NCBI GenBank assembly: GCA_964473525.1 | Contig: CAYYPK010000026.1 | Coordinates: forward strand, 1 to 64,000 | Source: GCA-2687025 sp964473525 | GTDB taxonomy: Bacteria > Poribacteria > WGA-4E > GCA-2687025 | DNA length: 64,000 nt | Direction of reading: 5' to 3' | Shown: positions 51,376 to 60,345 of the stretch, in pieces | Layout: each line of letters opens with the position of its first letter | Position numbering within the stretch: position 1 is the first letter of the stretch | The notes under the pieces: generated by a model | Told to the model about the DNA's origin: nothing | What the model saw: the letters and a program-made list of their open reading frames with translations, nothing else | Databases searched by the model: none | Translations under genes and position numbers: made by a program

Positions 51376-53154
51376 CTACAGAAGATCCTGTGCCACGCGC
51401 ACGACGCTCGTGATCCCCTGGCTCACGACATCGCCCATGATGAGCCCCATGAACCACGGGAACGCGCCGCGGTACGCCTTGAATCCGCCAGCCCGGAGCA
51501 GCGCTGTCTTCACAAGCCAACCAGTGAAGAACGAGCTCCAATAGATGTGCATGCCCCACGAATTCGCAGCCATGTATCCCGCTGGGTGCAACGACCACCA
51601 GGCATAGCGGAACCGGCACGCCGCCAGCCCAAGCGACGTCACGAATCCCCACGCAATGGCGATGGTGCCTGGGCCGCTCGGCCCCGAGGGATTCGCGATG
51701 GCGCCGGCCAGGTTCTGGTACGCCCAGTACGCCTGACTCCCAACGTAGTGCACGGTGCGGTCGCCAATGCGCAGCGCGCGGAAGCTCCGGTCGTGGTACA
51801 GCATGAGCGTGAGCGGCACGGCGAGGACGAGCGCGAGGACTGTCGCCGCGTACATCCCTGTCGCCAGGCGGCGAAGGTCGAAGCGGGCGGCGTCCGCCAT
51901 CTTCATGCCCTCCAACTGAGCCGGCATAACACCCATCGTGCCCTTAGCGAAGTACGACCAGCGCAGCGTGGCGATCGTGGCCAAGTCGCGGCGAGCGAAG
52001 GCCGATGTTCCCGCAACGGTGTACATCAGCTCGCTCACTATGAGCGGGCTCAGGAGTATGCCCAGGCCGGTTTCGACACGGACGCGGCCCATCACCAGCG
52101 TCACAAGCATGTACACCGCGACGAACGCCACGGCCACCACGGGCGACATGCCCGCCGCCGCGCACCATACGCACACGAACGCCAACCCGACTACGAGACC
52201 GACGACGGGCCATCGGTACTCGCCGCCGTCAGTGGCGGATTCGAGCACGCGCCGCCAGTGCCCGCGCCCAGTCCACACGACGATGGCGAACATCCCGAGC
52301 AGCGCTCCCATGCCCTGAAAGAACAGCGCGGGAAAGACCGGGGAATACACGCTGGGCGGCCCGGACGCCCCGGTTCGCACGACGGCGACGACGTTCTCCA
52401 GACGCGTGATGAAGTGGAACACCCAGCAGCTTACCGAGATGTCCGTTGGCAGAATGAACGCCACGCCGAACGCTATCGGCAGGCTCGCGCCCACCCAAAA
52501 GCGCGGCGACCGCAGCAGCGGCCTCGGCGCCGCGTCGTCGGTCAGCTGGAGGGCGATGGTCGTCAGAGGGAAGCTCAGGCGCTCGCGCCGGATCCACTGC
52601 CGGCTGACGATGGTGTTCGCGCAGAGCATCACGAAGAAGAGCGCGAGCAGGTACGCCGACCACCCTACAAGCGGTTTGGCCCACGTCGCCCACGGCACGG
52701 AGCCGCCCTCGCGATCGGCGAAGTCGAACGCCGCGCCAGAGCCGGGAAACAGCCACGGACGCAGGTAGTGGTGGAACAGCGCGAGCCACTCGTTCTCCGG
52801 CGTGGCGTTGTAGTGCACCGACGCCATGTGCGGGAGCATGAACCCCACGACCTCGTGCGACGGTATTGTGCCGGCCGCCACGAGCATGGCGTAGATGGTG
52901 AGCATTTCGGCGCGACTGAGATGGGCCGAGGCCCGCAGCCGTCGCGCCACCGGCGCGCCGACCAGCATCCACGCCAGGAGCATGTAGAGGGGAGCCGGAG
53001 CCGGAGCCGACGAACCCGCGGCGCCCACCGACAACGCGATCTCGATGAACAGCGACAGCGCCACCAACACGCACACCGCGAGCAGGCCGATGCCGAGAGA
53101 TCGCGCCGTGACAGGCCGCGCGCCGTGCGCGCGTAGACTCGTGGTACGCTCCAT
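51376..53154 (-). CDS. OPT-like membrane transporter (DUF6785/DUF6784-type)
   Basis: The 592-residue protein has about 12-14 membrane spans. Features shared with the OPT-like family that I recall as DUF6785/DUF6784 include P-S-H-E-V-V-G-F-M-L-P-H (early), R-W-S-Y-F-A-K-G-T-M-G-V-M-P, and A-A-N-S-W-G-M-H near the end. Family assignment is from memory of similar proteins and should be treated as provisional. A likely role is uptake of an organic solute, and it may deliver a substrate to the glycosidase-like protein downstream. No strong ribosome site is seen near 53154. Confidence 0.75.
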   Translation of the reverse strand: MERTTSLRAHGARPVTARSLGIGLLAVCVLVALSLFIEIALSVGAAGSSAPAPAPLYMLLAWMLVGAPVARRLRASAHLSRAEMLTIYAMLVAAGTIPSHEVVGFMLPHMASVHYNATPENEWLALFHHYLRPWLFPGSGAAFDFADREGGSVPWATWAKPLVGWSAYLLALFFVMLCANTIVSRQWIRRERLSFPLTTIALQLTDDAAPRPLLRSPRFWVGASLPIAFGVAFILPTDISVSCWVFHFITRLENVVAVVRTGASGPPSVYSPVFPALFFQGMGALLGMFAIVVWTGRGHWRRVLESATDGGEYRWPVVGLVVGLAFVCVWCAAAGMSPVVAVAFVAVYMLVTLVMGRVRVETGLGILLSPLIVSELMYTVAGTSAFARRDLATIATLRWSYFAKGTMGVMPAQLEGMKMADAARFDLRRLATGMYAATVLALVLAVPLTLMLYHDRSFRALRIGDRTVHYVGSQAYWAYQNLAGAIANPSGPSGPGTIAIAWGFVTSLGLAACRFRYAWWSLHPAGYMAANSWGMHIYWSSFFTGWLVKTALLRAGGFKAYRGAFPWFMGLIMGDVVSQGITSVVRVAQDLL

Positions 53155-53242
53155 GTGCAGCCGCTAGGTCTGGTTGGCGTTCGCCGGGGATGCCGCTCAG
53201 CATACCACCGTGGGATGGCGTCCACACGGCGCCCTGGCGAGA

Positions 53243-56200
53243 CTAGAGCTCCGCGATAAGCTCGAGATCCAGCCGGTGTTCAACCGGCCGGTCGCGGGTA
53301 GCCAGCGTCCGGTGGTTGAGACGGAACGTCAGCGCGGTGAAGCTCTGGACGCGGTAGTCCGCGCGAGCGAGGATCTCGTGGCTCAGCCCAGGGTAGAAGC
53401 GGTAGCCCGACAGAGCGGGCAGCTCCCCTTCGCTCGACCCGTCCGCCACGCGGTAGGTGACGTCGGCGCGCCCACGACCCAGCCCCAACCACGTGCCGAG
53501 CACCTCCAGAGCGTCGACGTTCGTGCGGCCCACCGTCGGCTCGCGCGCCAGCTCCCGGGCGACCTCGCGTTCCCGCGCAAGCCGCACGCCCGCGGTGAAT
53601 GACGTCATCAGCCTGAGACGCGCCGTCAGCGACTGCTCACGCTCGTCGCGCGAAAGGCTGGAGATCAAGGGCGGAGCGGCCGGCTCAGGCGTCGAGCCAT
53701 CCTGAGGAGCGGATTGCAGTGTCTCTTCCGACGCGCGCAGCTCGTGCGACCACTCGAACGACCACCGCTTGCCAGGCGACCAGCGCATCCGCAATCGGTC
53801 CATGTCCGAGTCGAGGCGCCGATTCAGGCTGTTGACACGCCGGTTCAGAGTCCGCCTTTCCGCGCGTTCGAGGTCTACCGACAGCGAAGCCGCCGGCGAT
53901 GCGTTCAGCCTGTATTGGGCGAGGGTGCGACCGAAGACCGTGCCGTCAGACAGGAGGCCGCGGAGGGCTACCAGATCCGACACGGCGGCGTCCTCCTGCT
54001 CCTCGGTCACGTTCCAACGCGCCTCTCCTGTCAGCGCCGACAGAATCCTCGTCGCGAGCGGCGCCGCGGCCGATTCCGAGGCGTCGGACGCGGCGCTCGT
54101 CGGCGCCCCATCCTCATCCTCCACGACATTGCGACGCCTTGGGGCCGTCGTCTCCAGGTACCTCGAAGGCTCTACGCGAACCCGGAACTGCGCCTCCAGG
54201 GCCGTGACCGGCGTGTCGCCCACCGTGCGGATGACCCTGACGTACTCTCCCTCGTCGGGATCCTCGACGTAGTGGAACTCGTCGATCTTGACGTACGCTC
54301 CCTGCCCGGGCTTGAGCTGCACGGGGGCATCGTCGATGAGCACGACGTTGGTGTAGATCTCCTCGCGACGGGTCGCGAGGCGCTTGTCTAGTCCGTAGCG
54401 CGCGCCAACATCCAACGCGCGCCGCAGTGGCGTGGCGGTTGCCTCGAAGCTGGCTACGTTCGAGAGGACGTCCTCGCCGTCCTGCTCGCGGAGCCTCTCC
54501 AGGCGCCGCCGCGCGAAGGTCGTCCTGATGTCCGTCCAGTTTGTGGGCCGCGAGGCGACGTCAAGCGCCGTCGTCCTCGCGCGGCTGGTGTCTTCCCACG
54601 GGCCGAATCCCACCGCCAGACCCTCCGTCGCCAGGAGGGGCTCGCGCGCGCTTTCGTCCTCGCGTTCCAGGCGCACCGTGGCGGTCGCCCGCTCACCGAG
54701 GCGGGTCTCGATGGCATAGGCGCCGGTGTTCTGTCGCCGGTTGCGGTTCGCGCCGTCGGCGACGTCGAGATCCTCGGCGGCGAAGCGGCGGTACGAGTAT
54801 CTGCCGGTCACCGAACGCCACGTGTACGCGGTCTCGACCGTGTCGTCGGACTTGCGGAAGTCGTCTCGCCCAGCGGTTGTCACACGCGTGTCGCGCATTC
54901 GGCCCTGCACCGACGGCAGCCGCGACGGCGACCATCCGAGCGCTCCGCCTAGGTTGCGGCTCTCGGAGTCGCGTGCGGCGTCGGCGTAGTCTTCCGTGGT
55001 CACGCCAGCCGTCGCGGACGCTCTCAGTGACTCGTGCGGCGTCAGCGCGGCCTCCAACTCATAGGCGCCTTGAGCCGGTCGCTCGTCGGTGGGCTCGCTG
55101 GCGTAGCCCGCGCCGAGAATCGCGTCGCCGTAGCCGCTGTCCGCGAAGCTCTCCGCGTAGTCGACGCGCGTCCTCCCCTGCCCCGATCCGCCGATCGGCT
55201 CGTAATTCGCGTCGAAGTACCTCCCACGCGCGTCGAGACTGAGCACGCTGCCCTCCGCCACCGCGGACAGACGCCACGCGACGCCCTCGTCGGGATCGGA
55301 GTCCGGCGCGTACGTGTTCGTGTTGAGGCGGTGGAACGCGAACTCGGCCCCCAGTTCAGTGCCGCGCGTGGGCGCCAGGCGGGTGTCCACGCCCATCACT
55401 TCCCGTTTGACGGGCGCCGCAAGGGAACGTCCGTCGGCGGCGACCGTTACCCCTCGCCGAAGCAGCCCAACGTCGTCGTCCGAGACCGCGCCGAATGGCC
55501 GCGACCTGTCATCTGCCTCCGTGGCGTACGAGACGCCAAGTTCGCCCAGGGAGTCGAGGAGCTGTACGCCCCCACGCACGGCGTAGAGATTGCGCTGCCA
55601 TCCCTCGCGTTCGGGGATGTAGTCGAAGTCCACACGGATGATGTCGTTGCGCGTTATCAACCTGCGCGGTGTGAACTCGACGACGGGATCGCCGTATTCG
55701 CGGATAACGTAGTCCGCGCCCTCGCCGCGAGCCATGCGGGAGCCGTTGAGCCAGACGGTCTCGCTCCCGGCGACCATCGCTACGAAGCGTCCATCGGCGG
55801 ACACGCGGTATTCGCTCTGTCCCTCGACGCCCACCATGCGCTCGCTCGCCGAAGCCCCTTTCGGCAACGCGACAACGACCTGCAGAGAGCCAAGGTCGGA
55901 CTGGCCCGACGCCCTCAGCCCTTGCATGGGCCGATCGAACAGCACCAACTCCGGTCCTTCAAGCCTCGCCTCGTCGTCACCAAGGGTGGCGGAGACGCCG
56001 TGTCCATCCAACTGAATGAGAACCTGGTCTAGACGGCTCAAGTCCTCCGTGGTGCCCTCGGGCTGAATGGGCAGCTGTTGGTCCGACAGCGCTGCTGACA
56101 CTCGCAACCCGGGCAGTATCTCGCCGTCCATCCTGAGCTGTAGGCTCTGGTCCGGCGCGAAGGAACGACGGTTGCCCGCGGACACGCCGAACGCCTTCGA

Positions 56201-56722
56201 TCCCGTGACGTTCAGCAGTCCCACGGCCGGCGCCCCATGCTGATCCGCGAAGGGGGCAGGCGTGCGAGGCTCGGACGGCGCTTCTCGGACCTGCTCGTCT
56301 GGCCCAACGGCAAAGAGATCGAAGGTCGTCACGCGGTCCAACCCGAGGTCGATCCTGCCGTAGAGAATCTGGACGTCCGTGCCCGGCGGCAGTGGCGGCG
56401 TAAACTGTAGGGTGTTGGCGCGATAGTCGTACACGAAGTCCACACCCCGCACGAGCGGGGCCTCGTTCGTGTTCACCTGGATGGTGTTCTCCGCCGGGAA
56501 GTCGTCCTGGAGCACGTAGAACGCCATCTCCGACTCCGTCGTGAACGACATGTCACGGCGGAACAGCGAATGCACGTGCCGGTCGGCCAGGGTCGATTGC
56601 GGCGGCTCAGCCGCAACGACCAGCGTGGCCGCCGCGAGCCACGACAGGCACGCTACGAGGAGGCGCGGCTCGGCGAGGCCGGTGGCGGGCAGGCAGACGC
56701 CCGGCGTCGCCCTAGCAGTCAT
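53243..56722 (-). CDS. Large outer-membrane/surface beta-barrel protein (1159 aa)
   Basis: The start at 56722 gives a signal peptide (L-L-V-A-C-L-S-W-L-A-A-A-T-L-V-V-A-A-E) followed by a beta-rich protein. The N-terminal part has V-N-T-N-E-A-P-L-V-R-G-V-D-F-V-Y-D and the repeated pattern V-W-L-N-G-S-R-M-A-R-G-E-G-A-D-Y-V-I, V-E-F-T-P-R-R-L-I-T; the rest has barrel-like alternating strands rich in arginine, tyrosine and threonine to the last residues. The pattern is seen in large surface or assembly proteins of several environmental phyla. The frame opens far upstream of 56722, but that part overlies the CopZ-like gene. No ribosome site is evident, so the start is uncertain. Confidence 0.75.
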   Translation of the reverse strand: MTARATPGVCLPATGLAEPRLLVACLSWLAAATLVVAAEPPQSTLADRHVHSLFRRDMSFTTESEMAFYVLQDDFPAENTIQVNTNEAPLVRGVDFVYDYRANTLQFTPPLPPGTDVQILYGRIDLGLDRVTTFDLFAVGPDEQVREAPSEPRTPAPFADQHGAPAVGLLNVTGSKAFGVSAGNRRSFAPDQSLQLRMDGEILPGLRVSAALSDQQLPIQPEGTTEDLSRLDQVLIQLDGHGVSATLGDDEARLEGPELVLFDRPMQGLRASGQSDLGSLQVVVALPKGASASERMVGVEGQSEYRVSADGRFVAMVAGSETVWLNGSRMARGEGADYVIREYGDPVVEFTPRRLITRNDIIRVDFDYIPEREGWQRNLYAVRGGVQLLDSLGELGVSYATEADDRSRPFGAVSDDDVGLLRRGVTVAADGRSLAAPVKREVMGVDTRLAPTRGTELGAEFAFHRLNTNTYAPDSDPDEGVAWRLSAVAEGSVLSLDARGRYFDANYEPIGGSGQGRTRVDYAESFADSGYGDAILGAGYASEPTDERPAQGAYELEAALTPHESLRASATAGVTTEDYADAARDSESRNLGGALGWSPSRLPSVQGRMRDTRVTTAGRDDFRKSDDTVETAYTWRSVTGRYSYRRFAAEDLDVADGANRNRRQNTGAYAIETRLGERATATVRLEREDESAREPLLATEGLAVGFGPWEDTSRARTTALDVASRPTNWTDIRTTFARRRLERLREQDGEDVLSNVASFEATATPLRRALDVGARYGLDKRLATRREEIYTNVVLIDDAPVQLKPGQGAYVKIDEFHYVEDPDEGEYVRVIRTVGDTPVTALEAQFRVRVEPSRYLETTAPRRRNVVEDEDGAPTSAASDASESAAAPLATRILSALTGEARWNVTEEQEDAAVSDLVALRGLLSDGTVFGRTLAQYRLNASPAASLSVDLERAERRTLNRRVNSLNRRLDSDMDRLRMRWSPGKRWSFEWSHELRASEETLQSAPQDGSTPEPAAPPLISSLSRDEREQSLTARLRLMTSFTAGVRLAREREVARELAREPTVGRTNVDALEVLGTWLGLGRGRADVTYRVADGSSEGELPALSGYRFYPGLSHEILARADYRVQSFTALTFRLNHRTLATRDRPVEHRLDLELIAEL

Positions 56723-56773
56723 GCGGGATGGGATCCGGTCGGCAGTGTTCGATTCCGCTATCCTTCTGGGTAC

Positions 56774-56782
56774 TGCTATGCT
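56774..56782 (+). promoter_or_regulatory. Possible extended -10 promoter upstream of copZ-copA
   Basis: TGCTATGCT at 56774-56782 fits an extended -10 (TGn-TATNNT) in the divergent gap between the barrel gene and the CopZ-like gene, 82 bases before the ATG. No good -35 or recognised CueR/CsoR operator is seen, so copper regulation is not shown. Confidence 0.3.
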
Positions 56783-56864
56783 GTGACAGAGTGTATCGCG
56801 TCCTCTCAGCAACGGGCGCGCGCGGCGCCGTGATGACCGCCCCGTAACCCACAGGGAGAACCCA

Positions 56865-57095
56865 ATGGCAAGCGCCGACGAACGCGCCGTCTTCCACGCG
56901 CCTGACATCTCGTGCGACGGGTGCACCAATTCCATCCGAGTCGAGCTCGAGGACGTGGACGGCGTGCGCTCCATCGTGGGAGACGCGGAGGCGAAGTCCG
57001 TAGCCGTCACGTTCGGGGCGCCCGCCACGATCAACGGCATCAAGGCTGCCATGGACGACATCGGCTTCCCGGTGGCGTCCGTCGAGACAGCATGA
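56865..57095 (+). CDS. copZ: CopZ-like heavy-metal-binding domain protein
   Basis: The 76-residue protein is one HMA domain with a metal site D-I-S-C-D-G-C-T-N-S-I (C-x-x-C) and ends with the typical A-M-D-D-I-G-F-P-V. It likely carries Cu(I) to the P-type ATPase encoded 16 bases downstream. The usual G-M-T-C-x-x-C is changed (S before the first cysteine), but the C-x-x-C is present. gggaga precedes ATG 56865. The symbol is given for the likely role; other soft metals cannot be excluded. Confidence 0.85.
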   Translation: MASADERAVFHAPDISCDGCTNSIRVELEDVDGVRSIVGDAEAKSVAVTFGAPATINGIKAAMDDIGFPVASVETA

Positions 57096-57111
57096 CCCAC
57101 GGGACGACCCG

Positions 57112-59397
57112 ATGGCTGCTCAAGCCGGACCTGCGACAGAGACGCTGCCGATAGTCGGCATGCATTGCGCCAACTGCGCAAACACCATCCAGCGTGTGCT
57201 CCTGCGCAAGGTCGAGGGCGTGTCCGTGGCGGACGTCAGCTACGCGCTGGAACGCGCCACCGTTACCTGGGACACCGCGGTCTCTACGCGAGATGACGTG
57301 CTCGCGGCGATACGCCGCGTGGGGTTCGATGTCGTCGAGGTGGACGACTCCGCCGACATAGAAGCCGCGGAGGAACAGGCGCGCGCCGATGAACTGCGCG
57401 CGCAGACTCGCGTCCTGCTCGTCGGCGTTCTGTTCGCGGCGCCCCTGTTCGTGTTCAGCATGTCACGCGACTTCGGGCTCGTAGGCGGGTGGGCGCACGC
57501 GGCGTGGGCCTTGCCCCTGATGTGGGCGCTCGCCACCCCCGTGCAGTTTTACGTCGGGTGGGACTTCTACGTCGGCGGGTACAAGTCGCTGCGCGGCGGC
57601 TCGTCCAACATGGACGTCTTGGTCGCCCTTGGTTCGTCCGCCGCCTACGCGTACAGCATGTGGCTCACAGTCGCGGCGCTGGTGGGGCGGCCGATGCTGA
57701 CCCCAGACGGGCAGATGGCCCACGCGTATTTCGAGAGCTCCGCCGTCATCATCACGCTGATACGTCTCGGCAAGCTCCTGGAGGCGCGGGCGAAGGGCCG
57801 GGCCGGGTCCGCGATCAAGAAGCTCATGGGACTGCGGCCAAGCACGGCGCGTGTCGTACGAGACGGCGCGGAAAGCGACCTGCCGATAGAACGGATCGCG
57901 GTCGGCGACGTCGTCATCGTGCGCCCTGGCGAGCGCGTCTCTGTCGACGGGGTCGTGGTCGAGGGAACATCGGCCGTCGACGAGTCCATGCTGACAGGCG
58001 AAAGCCTGCCGGTGGACAAAGTCACCGGCGACCGGGTGGCGGGCGGCACGCTCAACAGGAACGGCGCGCTCCGCGTCGAGACGGAACGCGTCGGCCGGGA
58101 CTCGACGCTCGCGCGGATCATCGGGCTTGTGCAGGAGGCACAGGCCAGCCGCGCGCCGATACAACGTCTCGCGGACCGCGTCGCCGCCGTCTTTGTCCCG
58201 GTCGTGGTGGGGGTGGCGCTCCTCACGTTCGTCATATGGTGGGGCGTCGCGGACGTTGGGTTCACGCCAGCGTTCGTACGGCTCGTGGCTGTCCTCGTGA
58301 TCGCCTGCCCGTGCGCGTTGGGGCTAGCCACTCCGACCGCCATCGTCGTTGGCACGGGGAAGGGAGCCGAGAACGGCATCCTGTTCAAAAGCGGCGCCGC
58401 GCTCGAGAGGCTACACGCGGTCGGAGCGGTGATGCTGGACAAGACCGGCACCGTCACACGAGGCGAGCCGAGCGTCACGGAGGTCGTGGCGGCCGCGCGG
58501 CACGACGCGGGCAGCGTGCTCGCCACGGCCGCCGCGGTGGAGAAGCTCAGCGAACATCCTCTCGGCGAAGCGATCGTGTGCGAGGCCGAGGGGCGGGGCC
58601 TGCCGCTCGCGGTCGCCGAGTCGTTCCAGGCGATCCCGGGCCGCGGGCTCACCGCCTCCGTGGACGGCGTGCCCGTGGTCGTCGGCAACTCCGCGCTCAT
58701 GCGCGACCGGGGGTACGACGTGTCGCCGCTGGCGGGTGGTGCGGACGCGTTGCAGGAGGCGGCAAACACCGCTATCTGGGTGGCGCGAGGCGGGGAAGTC
58801 GTTGGCGTGATAGGGGTCGCGGACACGGTGCGCGAGGGCTCAGCCGACGCGATACGAACGTTGCGGTCGCAGGGCGTGCGCGTAGGTATGCTTACCGGCG
58901 ACAACGCTGCGGTGGCGAACGCCATCGCGTCACAGGTGGGCACGGACTTCGCGCGGGCGGAAGTGGCCCCGGGCGACAAGGCTGATGAAGTGCGTCGGTT
59001 GCAGGACGAGGGCATCGTCACCGCGATGGTCGGCGACGGCATCAACGACGCCCCCGCGCTGGCTCAGGCCGACATCGGTGTAGCCATCGGCACGGGAACG
59101 GACGTAGCGATGGAGGCAGCCGATGTTACGCTCGTCAGCGCCGATCTGCGCGCCGCGCCGCGCGCCATCGCGTTGTCGCGCGCCGTCATGCGCACGATCC
59201 GGCAGAACCTATTTTGGGCATTTGCCTACAACGTCGTCCTCATTCCCGTCGCGGCCGGCGCGCTCATGCTAACGCCGTCGGCGCCGGCGTTTCTGCGCGA
59301 GCTGCACCCCATCCTGGCGGCGTTCGCGATGGCGTTTTCCTCCGTGTCCGTCGTGCTGAACAGCCTTCGCCTGAAGGCAGCGCGGATCGACGGATGA
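57112..59397 (+). CDS. copA: Copper-translocating P-type ATPase
   Basis: The 761-residue pump has one N-terminal HMA domain (G-M-H-C-A-N-C-A), membrane helices with the ion-site C-P-C motif (I-A-C-P-C-A-L-G-L-A-T-P-T), the phosphorylation site L-D-K-T-G-T, S-E-H-P-L-G, G-D-G-I-N-D-A-P and, at the end, N-L-F-W-A-F-A-Y-N and F-S-S-V-S-V-V-L-N-S-L-R-L (CopA class 1B-1 features). The 3'-most codons overlap the ATG of the PorV-like gene by ATGA. It exports Cu(I) to the periplasm. Confidence 0.96.
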   Translation: MAAQAGPATETLPIVGMHCANCANTIQRVLLRKVEGVSVADVSYALERATVTWDTAVSTRDDVLAAIRRVGFDVVEVDDSADIEAAEEQARADELRAQTRVLLVGVLFAAPLFVFSMSRDFGLVGGWAHAAWALPLMWALATPVQFYVGWDFYVGGYKSLRGGSSNMDVLVALGSSAAYAYSMWLTVAALVGRPMLTPDGQMAHAYFESSAVIITLIRLGKLLEARAKGRAGSAIKKLMGLRPSTARVVRDGAESDLPIERIAVGDVVIVRPGERVSVDGVVVEGTSAVDESMLTGESLPVDKVTGDRVAGGTLNRNGALRVETERVGRDSTLARIIGLVQEAQASRAPIQRLADRVAAVFVPVVVGVALLTFVIWWGVADVGFTPAFVRLVAVLVIACPCALGLATPTAIVVGTGKGAENGILFKSGAALERLHAVGAVMLDKTGTVTRGEPSVTEVVAAARHDAGSVLATAAAVEKLSEHPLGEAIVCEAEGRGLPLAVAESFQAIPGRGLTASVDGVPVVVGNSALMRDRGYDVSPLAGGADALQEAANTAIWVARGGEVVGVIGVADTVREGSADAIRTLRSQGVRVGMLTGDNAAVANAIASQVGTDFARAEVAPGDKADEVRRLQDEGIVTAMVGDGINDAPALAQADIGVAIGTGTDVAMEAADVTLVSADLRAAPRAIALSRAVMRTIRQNLFWAFAYNVVLIPVAAGALMLTPSAPAFLRELHPILAAFAMAFSSVSVVLNSLRLKAARIDG

Positions 59398-60344
59398 GTC
59401 GGCGGCTCTGTCGCACACGCCGTGTGGCCGCGTTTGCCGCCTCTCTGGTGGTCTTCGTCTCACTGGCCCGGATGGCGGCCGCGGCGTTCCAGGACTCCTT
59501 CGGCAGCGCGCGTACGTGGGCCATCGGCGGCGCCGGCGTAGCCATCGTGACGGACCCCGACAGCCTGGCCATCAATCCCGCTGGGTTGGCAGACGCGGGG
59601 GCCGGCGAGCAGTCGCGTAGCCTGAGCGCGTCGTACGGTGGCCTATTCCTCGGCCTCAGCGACGGCCGTTCCATATCTCAGTCGTACGTTGGTTACGCGG
59701 CCTCCCCAGGCGTGGGGGCCGCTTGGAAGCGTCTGGACGCGGGCGGACTGTACACCGAGGATCGGCTGTCCGTCGGCGCCGCGCGGCGCATCGCCGCAAC
59801 GAGCGACCGCCTGGCGGTCGGCGCCACGGCAGAAGTCCTCTCCTGGGACACCGCGCCTACCGTGGGAGCCTCCGGCTCCATCGTTGAAGATCTGGACGGC
59901 CCCACGCGGCTGGGTGTGACCGTCGGGGCGATGTACACGTTGACTACGACGGAGGACGTGCGTGTGCCCATAGGCATCTCCTTGCGACACGTGAATCAGC
60001 CGAACGTCGCGTCGGAGCGGTCCGAGGTCAAGGAGCGGCTGCCGGTACGCACGGTCTTCGGCATCGGCGCGGTGAGCGACCGCGCGCTGTGGGCGTTCGA
60101 CATCGCGATGGAGCGTGACGACGTGGACGTGCGCACCGGCGTCGAGTGGCAAGCCGTGCCCGGCTCGCTGTACCTCCGCGGAGGGCTGCGGCTCGAGGGG
60201 CTCGCCCTCGGAGCCAATCTGACGTTCGGCGTCGGGATGCGCATCAACGAGTCCGTCCGCGCTGACTACGCCTTCTGGCTGCCCCTCGTCGGGGTGTCTG
60301 AAACGCTCGGGAGCCACCGTGTCAGCATCGCGTATGCGTTCTGA
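59394..60344 (+). CDS. PorV/PorQ-like outer-membrane protein
   Basis: The 316-residue protein has a signal peptide (residues 1-29, ending A-A-A-A-F) and then the PorV/UPF0164-type start S-A-R-T-W-A-I-G-G-A-G-V-A-I-V-T-D-P-D-S-L-A-I-N-P-A-G-L-A. Beta-barrel strands follow to the C-terminal aromatic V-S-I-A-Y-A-F. Such proteins help place or stabilise surface proteins in the outer membrane. The ATG overlaps the copA stop as ATGA, so it is translated with the copper pump. The next gene starts right after its stop. Confidence 0.85.
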   Translation: MSRRLCRTRRVAAFAASLVVFVSLARMAAAAFQDSFGSARTWAIGGAGVAIVTDPDSLAINPAGLADAGAGEQSRSLSASYGGLFLGLSDGRSISQSYVGYAASPGVGAAWKRLDAGGLYTEDRLSVGAARRIAATSDRLAVGATAEVLSWDTAPTVGASGSIVEDLDGPTRLGVTVGAMYTLTTTEDVRVPIGISLRHVNQPNVASERSEVKERLPVRTVFGIGAVSDRALWAFDIAMERDDVDVRTGVEWQAVPGSLYLRGGLRLEGLALGANLTFGVGMRINESVRADYAFWLPLVGVSETLGSHRVSIAYAF

Positions 60345-60345
60345 T

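Noticed and set aside
51547..53136. 529-codon plus-strand frame opposite the OPT-like transporter
   Set aside because: Composition is arginine/histidine-rich as expected of an antisense shadow in GC-rich DNA; the minus strand has clear membrane spans.
56747..56755. GTTCGATTC resembling a tRNA T-loop
   Set aside because: The flanking bases do not form a T-stem, and no anticodon or acceptor arm is present around it.
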